Positions 33,481 through 45,818 of a stretch of DNA of 64,000 bases are shown here, piece after piece. The stretch is from NCBI RefSeq assembly GCF_009727055.1, contig NC_052357.1, positions 18,397,293 to 18,461,292 on the forward strand, read 5' to 3'. Under the pieces are notes generated by a model. The model was not told where the DNA came from, ran no database searches, and was given only the letters and a program-made list of their open reading frames with translations. The DNA comes from Benincasa hispida. Taxonomy: Eukaryota; Streptophyta; Magnoliopsida; Cucurbitales; Cucurbitaceae. The translations under genes were made by a program, and so were the position numbers. The stretch's first letter is position 1; each line of letters starts with the position of its first letter.

Positions 33481-34450
33481 ATCCTGGATTGGACTAATAT
33501 CGACTGAAAATGCCTACTGCATAGCAAATTTCAGGTCTAGTACATAAAATTGCATACACAAGGCTACCAATAGCTGATGCATAGAAAATTCGTCTCATTT
33601 CTTGAACCCCTTAAGAAGTCTTAGGACATTGTTTCTTAGACAATACAATTCCATGCCTGAAAGGTAATAAACCCTTCTTGAAATTATGCATCGAATATCT
33701 GACATGCATTTTGTCAATATACGATGCCTGAGACAAGGCCAACCTTTTGTTCTTACGATCCCTTATAATTTGGATCCCTAAAACAGACTACACCTCTCCC
33801 AAATCTTTCATTTCGAATTTAGCGGCTAGCCGTTTCTTAAAATCGGTCAGAAAACCTACATCATTCTCAATGATAGGATATCATCCACATACAGCAAAAG
33901 GAAAGCTACTGAATTGTTGATGATTTTCTTGTAAACATGTGGTTCATCAACATTTTGATCAAAGCCATAAGATTTGATCGCAATATCAGCAAAAGGTTTG
34001 CAAGCTTAATCGGTCCAGTTATGGACTAAAAAAGCATCTCGATCTTGGAATATAAGATTTGATCGCAATATCAAATCTTATATTTCAAGATCGAGATGCT
34101 TGTTTCAGTCCATAAATGGACCGATTAAGCTTACAAACCTTTTGCTCTTGATCTTCTTCAATAAATCCTTCTATTTGATTCATATAGATGGTCTCTTCAA
34201 TATTATCATTCAAAAAGGCAGTCTTGACGTCCATTTTCCATATCTCATAGTCATAGTATGTGGTTATGGACAAGAGAATTCTGAAAGACTTTAACATGAC
34301 AACACGTGAGAAAGTTTCTTCATAGTCCATTCCTTCAACCTGGGTATAACCCTTTGCCATAAGTCTAACTTTAAAGGTTTGTACCTTTCCATCTACACCT
34401 CTTTTCCTCTTGTAGATCCATTTACAACCTATAGGTTTTACCTCCATCAG
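33481..34450 (-). pseudogene. pol: Copia-2 reverse transcriptase with inverted duplication
   Basis: The N-terminal half (34447-34085) is open: KPIGCKWIYKRKRGVDGK, LMAKGYTQVEGMDYEETFS, KMDVKTAFLNDNIEETIYM and KLNRSIYGLKQASRS. Directly after this an inverted copy of about 73 bp of the same gene follows (33991-34063). The normal sequence then resumes and reaches YVDD (33891-33880). Further stops occur downstream. The catalytic residues themselves are mostly intact, so the inverted insert is a major lesion. Confidence 0.85.
33991..34143. repeat. Long inverted repeat in reverse transcriptase gene
   Basis: The left arm 33991-34063 is the reverse complement of the right arm 34070-34143 with a handful of mismatches, around a loop of six bases (CGCAAT). 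The direct repeat GATTTGATCGCAATATC occurs at 33971 and 34056. Confidence 0.9.
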
Positions 34451-35700
34451 CTTGATCTACAAGATCGCAGACATAATTGAAGTACATGGACTCCATTTCT
34501 TGATTCATAGCTTTAATCCATTCATCCTTGTCAACATCTTCCATTGCTTGCTTATAAGACAATGGATCCCCAACATCATCATCAGTTATGATGTTTTGGG
34601 CTTCTGTTAAACCATGTAGCATATAGGTGGGTTCATAATCCTCCCACTACGTCGAGGCAATCTCAACTCTTGAGATGGATGACTAGATGAACTGACATCA
34701 ACAACCCTTGTTGATCTCTTAGCCTGTTCAACAACTCTTGTTGAAGTCTCGGCAATCTCATTAGAAATCTCACTTAAAACAAGTTTACTTCGTGGTTTAT
34801 GATCCCACATGTGGTCTTTTTCCAATAAGGTAGCATTTGTCGACATAAACACTTTATTTTCACTTGGATCATAGAAGTATCCACCTCTCGTTTCCTTGTG
34901 GTAACCTACAAATAGGCACATTTCTTAAGAGGTTGCAACTTTTTGGGATTTGCCATTAGCACATGGGTTGGACATCCTCAGATCCTGAAATGGCGTATAT
35001 TACCTTTACGACCTCTCCATAACTCAAAAGGTGTTTCAGAAACACTCTTTAAGGGAACATTGTTCAAAATATAAACTACTGTCTCTACTGCATATCCCCA
35101 AAATGAGCCAGGAAGATAAGCATAACTCATCATAGACCGAACCATGTCCAACAGGGTTCTGTTTCTTCCTTCTGATACATCATTCTACTGAGGTGTACAT
35201 GGGGCTGAGAATTGGGACGTGATTCCATATTCTATCGTATAGTTTTGGAATCTTAAGTCCATATACTCTCCACCACGATCAGATCGTAGTGTTTTTATAC
35301 TTTTACCTAACAAGTTTTCAACTTTAGTCTTGTACTCCTTGAACTTTTCAAGAGCTTCATACTTATGTTGCATTAGGTATAGATAAGCAAAGCTAGAATA
35401 ATCATCTATTAAAGAGATGAAATATTCATACCCACCTTATGCCCTAACCTTCATCGGACCACAGAGGTCTGAATGTATAAGCTCTAAGGTTTCTTTGGCT
35501 ATATATCCTTTTTCAGTAAAACGTCGTTTGGTCATTTTGTATTCAAGGCATGACTCACATACTAGTAAAGAGTTTTCTTCTAAACCATTTAGAAGTCCAC
35601 GTTTCACCAACTTCTCAATCCTATTGAGATTGATGTGACCTAACCTTAGATGCCAAAGATGGGCATTTTCTTTAGGAGAAATTCTCGGTCATTTTACAGT
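34451..35700 (-). pseudogene. pol: Copia-2 integrase and linker
   Basis: On the minus strand: [11 protein letters not shown] and CESCLEYKMTKRRF (zinc-binding part, about 35640-35540), HSDLCGP (about 35470), [14 protein letters not shown] (35290-35250), then 'VSEGRNRTLLD' with an altered 'GVSERRNR' site (about 35175), and GCPTHVLMA (about 34975). The linker to reverse transcriptase (34921-34607) holds MSTNATLLEKDH and LPRRSGR. The third catalytic region has a stop just before it and a Glu context changed from SER to SEG. Several stops break the frame. Confidence 0.8.
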
Positions 35701-36110
35701 TATTGTTGTTTTGAACATTTCAGTATTGAACACAACTTTTATGACTAACAGCCTTAGTACATACAAGTTATTTTCCATTGAACCAAAACCTAACTCCATT
35801 CCATTCTTAAAAATACACTTTATTCTCAGAGAATGATATGGAATAATTTTGTTCAATCAGACAGGAAACAAAAATTAGGTTCCTCTTGATATGGGGAACT
35901 ATATATACGTTATCTAATAACATATATCGTTTCTTGTCCAAAAATAACTTAAGCTTGCCTACAGCAACAGCTAAAACAACATCACCAGTACCAACTCTAA
36001 GAGTCACCTCTTCAGCTTCCAACATTTTCTAGGAACTAAATCCTTAATGGGAAGAACATACGTGGTTAGTAGCTCTTGAATCAACCATCCAGGCATAATC
36101 ATCATTCCTA
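35700..36110 (-). pseudogene. pol: Copia-2 protease and pre-integrase region
   Basis: WMVDSRATNHV stands at the protease active site (Asp codon at 36082-36080). The usual DSG is DSR, a change likely to destroy activity. Downstream (36025-35807) VTLRVGTGDVVLAVAVGKL and VPHIKRNLIFVSCLIEQ belong to the stretch between protease and integrase. Confidence 0.75.
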
Positions 36111-36149
36111 CTAAGCATGTCTCCAAGACAAATAAATCATATTTATTTT

Positions 36150-36640
36150 CTTTGAGTTCTTCCTTTTCTAGAGAGTGGTGGAATCAGCTCCGGAACCCAA
36201 ACCATAAACTCCAAGTTTCATTCCAAAGGACAATCCTCGTCGATGAACTTCATCAGAGTTGGCAATAATTGCTTTCTCTATTAGTCCCTTGACATTCAAT
36301 ATGGACTAGAGATTATTTTAGGAACTGACACTACTGGTTTCACTGTCATCAATACCGTTTTTCTTGAATAGTGAGAATTTAAGTTCAAACAGTTTTCGCA
36401 TTGATTCCATGATCTCATGTGCAATGACCATGTTCTCAAACCTTTTGGCCAACGCATCAGGTATGCTTGCCAAAATGTGAACTCGGGCCCTCGAATTAGC
36501 CTTTATCCACGCCTCATATGCATTACGAACATTTCGTGATGCATCAGGTTGGGACTTGAGGAAAATCCTCATTCATGACAATTTCGAGGTCGTTTACCAC
36601 AAAAAACGGTTTAATAGATTCTTTCCACGTCGTGTAATTA
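36150..36640 (-). pseudogene. gag: Copia-2 gag fragment
   Basis: The open stretch 36572-36318 contains NVRNAYEAWIKANSRARVHI, LASIPDALAKRFENM and AHEIMESMRKLFELKF, characteristic of copia gag (UBN2 type). The N-terminal part (to about 36640) is in another frame. No zinc knuckle was found between it and the protease. Confidence 0.75.
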
Positions 36641-39141
36641 AAAAATGGTTAAAATAGAAAAGGAAACTAACAGAAAATCGTTATTTTTCATATTTATTGA
36701 AAAACAAACATATTGATCTACATTAGATTTTAGCATAACTCTTTTTTTAAAAAAAAAAAAAATCCAATTAGTTTTAGCAAAATCTAAATGAACCCCATTT
36801 AACATCTAATTTTGCAATGATGCTTCAGTGATTTAAGACAAAATCCATCGAATGGTAGTCAGTTTCTCCCTTTATTGAATTTAGACACTCTCAACCAATC
36901 ATTACACCAAAATAACTCTTATTCCTATAACGATCAGTCATCATTTATTTGGTCAAGAAATCATTAACTTTCTTAATAATTTCCCATAAGTGTGACCCTT
37001 CATTTTAGATCCTAGAGTTCCACTCTAATGAGCCAACTAAAGGGAAAACCCGATTAGGGCAAAAACTAAAGTGATCCTATCCATTTATGGAGTTCACCTT
37101 GATATTGACCAACTGCACAAACCATCCAAAAGGGGACGCTCCCAGGGTGCCTCGAGGCCATGCAAGAAGGTCTCATGGTGTAAACCAATGAAAGAGACTA
37201 TAAGACATGTTGACACACATCCCTCTCCCACTTACTATAACTACGTTCTCCATTCACCTTGATATTGACCCATGCAAACATCATCCGAAGGGGGATGCTC
37301 CTAGGGCACCTCAAGGCCAAGCACGAGTCTCATGGTGTGAATATTAAGGGAGAAATGTGAGTGAAAAAATGATGTATCATATACATCTTTTCCTCCCACT
37401 GAGTATTTTAATAACTTAGGGTTTAATTTACTTAGGAAAAAATGGTTAATTATTTTTACTAAGTGATTGTTTAAGTTTGCCCAAAAGTAACACTTACTTG
37501 GGAAAGTTAAACAATTTTGATTAATATTCGTTAAGCACTTTAACAAATGTTAATCAACAATTACATGCTTGTAGCAAATCTATCTAATTCACCTTTCCAG
37601 GTAGGTTCCCAGGTAGAGGTGTTTTGTTTCCGTCGGCTTAAGTACCCCAGCCTAGCCAGAACCTGCCTTACACAAAAGGTTCCTTATAGATATATTTGCT
37701 ACAAATTTAATCTTTTCTTGAAATCAATTTAATCCTATTAAACCGATTAAAAAAGATTAATCTAAATTCTAATCTCATTAGAAATTTGTGAACTTAGGTC
37801 TATCTCAATCATATTTTAGAACTATTTTAAAAAATGATTTCACCTAAGTTTGCATGTAACTCTTAGTTATTGATTTTAATTTCTAATTTCATTTATTTAT
37901 AAGTCTTATAAAGTAAATGAAACAAACTAAAACCTACATTGCAACCATTGACATACTTTATAAAATTATAATGCCTATAAGATTACCTAAAGTAATGTCA
38001 TGCATCATGCAATGTTCATCTCATTACTACATATATATAACACTTATAAATAACAAATTAATGAAAATAAATAACATACAACACATGTATACATGCAAAA
38101 AATATATTATAACAATTATAATATATTATGCATTACTATGTTATTTATGCACGCAAGCATATAGTATAACACTAATATTATATGATGCATGAGCATGCTA
38201 TAAAATTAAATCATGCATAAACATATATTATAATACTTATAATATAAATTATGCATGAAGATAAATGTATAACCTATGGTGGGTTTTAAAACTATATGAC
38301 ATACATTATGACATATAAGAAAAAAAAACATACATCACATGTCTATTTAATCTAACAGTTGATGGACCGGGATAGGACCTCTAAAAGGAGAAAATAAAAG
38401 GCTAACTATTACAAAACTTAAGTCAACCGGTTCGGAATAGGTGAACCAAGTCTTGAACCACTCGAATCGAATCGCCCTTCAAAGAACCACCTAGCAATTA
38501 ATCGTGTAGCAAACACACCATGTGTCGAGCATGAAAGACTATGCGATCGCCTGGCTAATGACTATGTGTTGAGCACGAAAGTCTATGTGATTGTGTAGCT
38601 AGCATCCATGCATTGAGCATCTAAAGAACCGCGCGCTTGTTCAGCAAGCGAGCAACTATGTGATCTTGTAGCAAATTCCACACGATCGTGTAGCAAACTC
38701 TACACAATCGTGTAGCATTAGCTATGTGATCGTTTAGAAAATGCTACACGATCATGTAGCAAATTCTACACGATCGCATAACAAAAGCTACCCGATTGTT
38801 TAGCTGTAGCTATGCGATTTGGAACCTCTATTTCGTCTTCTCCATCGAAACAACGCTCTGTAACCCTTCTTTGAAGCCTCCGGAATATCACGAGCAACTC
38901 AAAACCTCAAATTGTAGACTTAATTGCAAAAATTAATGCCCAAAAATACAAGGGCTTTTACAAACCAAATTTTCAAATTAAAGAAAGCCTTAAATAGAGC
39001 AATCTATCCCGAAGCATCCACCAACAATTTACATCCACAAACATTCATCATATGAAACAGGATACAGATAATAAAACCCACCTCTACTATAAAATAATTC
39101 AATACAATAATGGAATTTGGAATCAGACACCTCCAACCTGA
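36641..39141 (-). other. Long untranslated leader of Copia-2
   Basis: About 2.5 kb without coding motifs. On the minus strand it has, in order from the primer site: an A-rich stretch; an array of the ACGATCGT palindrome family (38822-38490); ACCGGTT-type sequence (about 38430); AT-rich DNA; and a module that occurs twice (37345-37249 and 37179-37088; CACCATGAGAC then GGAGC, ending AATATCAAGGTGAA). This module and the following GGGTCACACTTA stretch (about 37000) match the leader of Copia-1. Confidence 0.7.
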
Positions 39142-39152
39142 CTCTGATACCA
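39142..39152 (-). promoter_or_regulatory. Primer-binding site of Copia-2, tRNA-iMet
   Basis: On the minus strand TGGTATCAGAG, three bases after the LTR end CCTTCA. Confidence 0.9.
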
Positions 39153-39911
39153 ATTGAAGGAAATTTTCAAAAAAAGATCCTTTGAGCAAAACCAAAGATC
39201 GTCCCAAATTTTATTTTTATTGAATATAAAGTTTTACAGTAAAACAACAATAAGATATGCATTTACTTAAAAATACAGCATGCTTTAAAACAAATACAAA
39301 GGTTTCAGAAACCCTTTCTTCAAGAATTCCCTCATACAAGCCATGAACAGAACTCCTTCTCCATGCGGATCTCCTTCTTCAAGAATAGACATCCCCACTT
39401 AAGAACCCTCTATATTCTCTTGGGATTAAAAGATTCAAGTAAGAGTTGTGGGCTTTGTTTGAATCCTTGGAATAGGGAAGGATATGGAGAGGAGGAGAGG
39501 GATGAGAAGAACTTTTCTTCTCTGTGAGATTTCCTTAGAGAGAACACATCTTCTCTCTAGAGTGAATTGAGAAAGAAGATCATCTTTTTTTTAACCAACT
39601 TGAATCCCACGTTATATCATTGAGAGAATAAAGGGAGAGAGTTATAACTCCTTCTCTTTTCATTAATTTCAAATCAATAAATAAATAAATAAATATATAT
39701 ATATATATATAATAACTACTTTATTATATATCTACACTATATGTTATATCAAATATAACATATAGCCTATAGTTTTATATTGCATCAAACACAACATAAA
39801 CTATAGATATTATTTTCTCTCAACTATACATGTCATTTAATATAAATCACATTTATATTAAATCCACTTATATGAATCTCATTTATATAATTGATATTTG
39901 GATCATATCCA

Positions 39912-42900
39912 TGAACGAACTCTATTTATAGAGAACCTTTGAGCGGAAGCGGATCGCCCAAATTCCATTGTGATTGAACGCATACATTTACAATCATACA
40001 GAACAGATCATGCATCAAACTTAAATTACAGCATGCTTTGAAATATAAAAACAAAGGTTGAGAGATTATACCTTTGAAGAACTGTTCTTCAAGTAATCCC
40101 TCGATCTAACTTGTTCACGAAATCTTCGAAAAAGTCACAAACACTCCTCTCGAACAAGCAACAAGCAGCAACTCGATCCTCAAACCAAACTAACATTATC
40201 ACTTAGTGACCTTGGTATTCTCGGTGTGAGAATCCAGGGGTGGTGGGCTCTGGCTAATTTTGGTTAGAGGGAAGGTTTGGTATGGAGGAGGAAGACGATC
40301 GAAAAGGGAATAACACTATCGTGTAGACGAACGAGTCTATCGCATAGACTTCCTACTCGATCATTTAGTCTCTCAAGTGATCGTATAGTAACTCGATTGC
40401 TAATGCCTTGTCTCTCATTCACTTATCCTTGGAATAATTAAAAATTTTCATTTTTCCCAATTTTCCATAAAACTAAATAACTACCCGCTAAGGGTGGTTA
40501 TGGAGAAAAAGGAGTTAATTATCAAATAATTGATAAATATAAATAAATATGATAATTAACTTATCATATTATCTTTATAACCTATAATTTTAATATTGCA
40601 TCATATACAATATATAAATCATAGTTCTTTTTCTCTATTTTGTGGAATTTAATACAAATCATATTTACATTAAATTTAATAACTATGAATCTAATTCATA
40701 AAAAGTATATTTGAATCATATTCAAATATTAGTTCCTCCAATTAAATAACAATGTATTAAATACATTATATCAATTATATCATATATAATTGAATTAACT
40801 TAATTATATCATATATAATCAAATTCCCTCTTAATAATTTGAACATTTCAAATTAACCCAAAAACTAATTCTCAACTTAAATCCATTGAGCTACCAAAGG
40901 AACCTTGTGGACCTGTAGCTTGAAGTTCCAATGGTACGTGAATAACTGATTAAACTATTTAACCATATTATCCACCATCCGTTAATTGTCCGACACTCCA
41001 CAAAAGATCGATAGATGCATTTTTCGCACTATAGATATATTTCTGTGTCCATTGGATATAACCAATCAACAGTACGATTACCCTTCACAAATCGCTCGTA
41101 AGTACAGCTGAGCCAATTTACCGTTTTGCCCCTATGGTTACATCTAACTTCTTAAGTATCACTAATCCCTCTAATGAACAATAGATCATAGTTCCACTGT
41201 GACTAAACCCCTCTCGGACCAAGAGAGGGTGTGGTGCCACATTGTTCAAGACCCGAAATCAGCCCTTAAGGAAGCATTTTATCTACTTACCTCTACTTCG
41301 AGGAATGAGAGAATTCCATCTTGTGTAGCTAAGTTCCTAGCTCCCCAATCAGACGAATCCCCAAAATGGTAGGCTTGTTGAGTCGGCGATCTGGCCACTC
41401 TCACCCATGCAAATCAAAGGACCACCCTCATAGGCAGGAGTTCACAACTCACTCGGGATTAAGGTCATGTTACCTATGGTCATCCTAGTGAAATGAAAGT
41501 CTCAATTATGAACGGTGTTATATAATGAGACTAAACCATTTCATGGTCCGGTCTTATACAAACTCCTTTGTATAGAATATCCCCGCTCGCATGTCTAATA
41601 CATGAATGATCAGGATCAAATCATTTGTAGCACTTTATAACATTTGTAACACCTATAAAGCAGGCCATACTTGTAGTGTCACCAGGATAAGGTACACATC
41701 CTTATCATATACTACAGACCATTTAGGTTATCACTTAAACACGATCCACATGTATGTCTCTGTTGGGTTGATGCCCTAAAGTCTCGTATCCTGTAGTTTG
41801 TAAATAGTATATTACGAACACCTGTGATTGTAATATATGATATTTTACTTCACATCTTATTGTTTGCTCGGTTATTTATTTTATTTGCTTTACCACAAAC
41901 TAATAAACATAAAAATCCTTTGGTTATCTATATGTGACTCAAGCTATGTATGTGGTGACATACAAGTGTGATCATGTCTTGAGTGATAACCAAAATGGTT
42001 TGTAGTAAATGGATAAAAGAGGGAAACCTTATCCTGGTAACGCCTACGGACGCGGCCCGCTTTGTTGGCATGGTCACAAGTGTTGTGACTTGTCACAAGA
42101 TTAGTCTGATCCTGATCATTCGTGTTGGGGACATGCGGAGGGCGGGGTGTCCTATACAAAGAGTTTGTATAAGACCTGACCAGTGTTAATGCCTCGTTAT
42201 ATAACACCGTTCATGACAGAGACTTCACTTCACTAGGATGACCATAGGTAACATGACCTCAATCCTGAGTAAGTTGGGAACTCCTGCCATTGAGGGCGGT
42301 CCTTTGATTTGTATGGGTGCGAGTGGCTAGGTCGCCAATTTCAAAACCTACCATTTTAGGGATTCGTCTGATTTGGGAGCTGGAACTCAGCTACACAAGA
42401 TGGAATTCACTTCTTCTTTGAGGCAGGGTAAGTAGATAGATGACTCCCTTAAGGGCTGATTTCAGTGCCCAAACGATGTGGCGCCACACACCTTCTCTTG
42501 GCTCGAGAGGTGTTCACACATAGTTGGACTATGTTGTATTGTTCATTAGAGGAATCAGTGGTATTTAAGGAGTGAGATGTAACTACAGGGGCAAAACGGT
42601 AAATTGGCCCAGCTATACTTACGAGCATCTGTGAAGGGTAATCGTACTCAGATTGGTTATATCCGATGGACACAGAAATATATCTGTGGCAAGAAGAATT
42701 CAGTTGTTGGTCTTTAGTGGAATCACTGACAGTTAACGGATGGTGGATCTCGTGGCTAAAGAGTTTAGTCAGCTATTCACGTACCGTTAGAGCTTCGAGC
42801 CACAAGTCCATTAGGTCACCTTGGTAGCTTGGATAAAGTCGAGAACCAGTGTTCAGGTTAATTTGAAATGTTCAAATTGACAAGAGGAAGTTCAATTATA

Positions 42901-44018
42901 TATGATATAATTGGACTAGTTAATTATATATGATATAATTGGCTAAATGTATAAGATACATTATTTTGGAGGAAATTAGATATAAATATGATTTATATCA
43001 AGTAGAGGAGAAAATATTATAGTAGATATATGATATCAAATTATAGGATATAAATATAATATGATTATATTTATTAATTAAATTAATTGATTAATTATTT
43101 TATAAATAACGGATTTATCCACGTTTGGATGTGGGAAGTGGAGCTGCGATGGTTATGGTAACCGGCGAAACAATGAAAATCGTTTTCATTTTATTCGTTC
43201 GTGCATTTGTATTATCATGCGCCCAAAAGAATCTGTGAAAGCGATCGCGAGAGCCTATACGATAGAAGTTCGTTCATCTAAACAATCGTCTGCCTCACGC
43301 TTTCTCTAAACGATCGTATACATATTTCCTAAACGATCGTTCAGTCTTTCATACACGATCATGAAGCTCTACTATACGATAAGAATTTCCGTTGTATGAT
43401 AGCAGAGTTTCATCTCCCACTTGCTTATCGTCTACACAACGTGTTCTCCTCCGTCCACTACCAAACTCACCAGAGCCCACTCTTTGGGTTTTTGACGCCG
43501 ATGATACCCGGGTTTCTCTTGTGGTGGTGTCATTCCCACTGCACTGTTCATGTATATTTGAATCGTGCTGTTGCAGTCGAGATACTCGTCGGGTGCTGGT
43601 AGATCAGTGGGAGGTTTTCCACTGCTTAGGGTTCAAACATTCGAAAAGAGTCTTCATCTGGTATGAACCTTTTTCTTGTTAATTATTATATTCTGAGCAT
43701 GCCGATAATGAGTTTTAGATGCATAACTATATGTGTTGAATGTATGTCATTTATGTTTCGATCACTCTGAAATCGAAGCGATCTAAACCCGCTCATGAAA
43801 CTCTCGGTATGAGATCCTTCAGTTTCCACATACATGTTTAAGTTACAACGATAACCATGGATCTTAGTTTATTGGTTTGTGGTTAATACAACAAAAATAT
43901 CATATATTTCACAGACAATGTGAATAAAATATCATATTTTATAAATCACAAAATGTTTGTTCATATAAGCGTTTACAAACTATAGGACCCTATGAGATTT
44001 AGGGCATCAACCCCAACA
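39912..44018 (-). mobile_element. Nested solo copia LTR, with target-site duplication
   Basis: On the minus strand it runs from TGTTGGGGTTGATGCCCTAA (44018) to GAGTTCGTTCA (39912). It is flanked by perfect ATCCA duplications (39907-39911 and 44019-44023). Outside these, the host LTR reads through cleanly (ATTTGGATCATATCC to AAATATTTAG). It has no internal region, so it is a solo LTR. It is itself split by the LTR at 41761-43821; without that it is about 2.04 kb. An ACGATCG/ATCGTGTAG cluster is at 40297-40392. Confidence 0.9.
41761..43821 (+). mobile_element. Innermost solo copia LTR, opposite orientation
   Basis: It runs from TGTTGGGTTGATGCCCTAAA to GAGATCCTTCA, 2061 bp, flanked by GTCTC (41756-41760) and GTTTC (43822-43826), a five-base duplication with one substitution. 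A TATA-like sequence (TATAAATAA, about 43101) lies upstream of a cluster of ACGATCGT palindromes (43238-43404). It is the youngest of the three nested LTRs here. Short reading frames inside are incidental. Confidence 0.9.
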
Positions 44019-45232
44019 ATCCAAATATTTAGTTCCTCTCAATATAAATCATATTTACATTTAAATTTAATTACATGAATCTAATTCATATAATTAGTAT
44101 TTGAATTATATTCAAATTCCTCTCATTTGTAATGTATCAAATACATTATAATTAATTCCCTCAATTAATTTGAACACTTCAAATTAATCCAAAGATGAAA
44201 TCCCAGTTAAACTACAGAGGGAATCTTATGGACTTATAAATTAAAGCTTCAACGGTACTCAGATAATTAATTAAACGCTTTAATTAAATTAGTCAACATT
44301 CGTTAACTGCTGGTCACTCCACTGAAGACCGACAGCTACACTCTTCCCACTACAGATAAATTTTTGTGTCCATTGGATATAACCAATCAATAATGTGATG
44401 ACCCTTCACAAATTGCTCATAAGTACAGTTGGGCCAAAATACCGTTTTGCCCCTATTATTATATCTAACTCCTTAAGTACTACTGATCCCTCTAATGAAC
44501 AATAAGTCATAGTCCCACTATAATCAAGTCCCTCTCGAGTCAGGAGAGGGTGTGGCCACTATGTTCAAGACTCGGAATCAGCTCTTAAGGGAAAAATTTA
44601 TCTATTTGCCCCTGCATTGGAGAAGAAGTGAATTTCGTCTTGTGTAATTGTGTTCCCAGCTCTCTAATCAGAAGAATCCCTAAAATGGTAAGTTGGTTGA
44701 GTTGGCAATCTGGCCACTCTCACCCATACAAATCAAAGGACCACCTTCATGAGTAAGAGTTCACAACTCACTCAAGATTCAGGTCATGTCACCTATGGGT
44801 ATCCTAGTGAAATGTAAGTCTCTATTATTAACGGTGTTATATAAAGAGACTAATCATCTCGTGGTCTGGTATTATACAAACTTTTTGTATAGGATACTCC
44901 CGCTCGCATGTCTCCACATGAATGATCAAGATCAGATCATTTGTAGCACTTTGCAACACTTGTAACACCTACAAAGTGGGTCATATCCATAGTGTCACCA
45001 GGATAAGGTACCCATCCTTATCCATCTACTACAGACCATTTATGTTATTATTTAAACAAGATCCACTTGTATGTCTCTACATACTTGTTTAAATTACATG
45101 AAATAACCTCGGATCTTAATTTATTGGATTGAGTATATGCTTATAAAATAACAATTATTTTATCAACAACAATATGTTGCAAAGTTTATAAATTACAAGA
45201 TTACAAGGAGATTTAGGAAACCATTCCCAACA

Positions 45233-45818
45233 GTTATGACTGGTGAGATTAATGTATTGGAAAGAAATATGACATGGATAGTAGTCTATTTACCAAAGGG
45301 TCGTCACACAATCAGTAGTAAATGGATGTGTCGTGTTAAATACACTTCAGATGGGAAAATTGTTAGATGCAAGGGTATACTTGTTAGCAAAGGATAAAAC
45401 CAACATGAATGAATTTATTTTTCTGATACTTTCTCCTCAATTGCCAAGATTATTACAGTTAAAGTCTTGCTCACACTAGCAACTTCTTTCAACTGGGCAT
45501 TGGCACAAATGGATGTTAATAATGCTTTTTTGAATGAGACTTGTTTGAGGAAGTTTATATGACCTTACCTATGGGTTACAAGACATATTAAGTACCTAAA
45601 GAGGGGGACAAACATGTTTGTCGATTAAACAGATCAATCTATGTCCTTAGACAAGCTTCTTGGCAATGGTTTGTCAAATTTTCAACTGTACTATCTTTAC
45701 ATGGTTTTATTCAATCAAAATCAGATCATTCACTTGTAGTGGAGATACTTTTGTGGTACTAGTTTATGTGGATGATATTCTATCGACAAGTCCATCTATT
45801 ATAGAAATTGATGTTGTT
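45233..45818 (+). pseudogene. pol: Copia-3 reverse transcriptase, 5' part
   Basis: A copia reverse transcriptase remnant: TWIVVYLPKGRHTISSKWM, DTFSSIAKIITVKVLLTLA, WALAQMDVNNAFLNET and, in other frames, the GLKQA-like region and VYVDDIL (YVDD codons at 45765-45776). Stops are frequent. It is cut at 45232 by the LTR of Copia-2 and at 45818 by Copia-4, and continues after 51593. Confidence 0.85.

Larger units (their letters stand above)
32667..45232 (-). mobile_element. Copia-2: degenerate Ty1/copia element with nested LTRs
   Basis: On the minus strand: 5' LTR (45232-39155, with two nested LTRs), primer site (39152-39142), a leader of about 2.5 kb, gag (from about 36640), protease, integrase, reverse transcriptase, RNase H (to 32963), two polypurine tracts and a stub of 3' LTR (32852-32667). 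Every domain is recognisable, but frames are interrupted many times. The leader and pol are similar to Copia-1. Confidence 0.9.
39155..45232 (-). repeat. 5' LTR of Copia-2, interrupted
   Basis: It starts TGTTGGGAATGG (45232) and ends CCTTCA (39155). With the insertion at 39912-44018 and one copy of its duplication removed, the LTR is about 1.97 kb. This agrees with 2.04 and 2.06 kb for the two nested LTRs of the same broad family. Confidence 0.85.
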
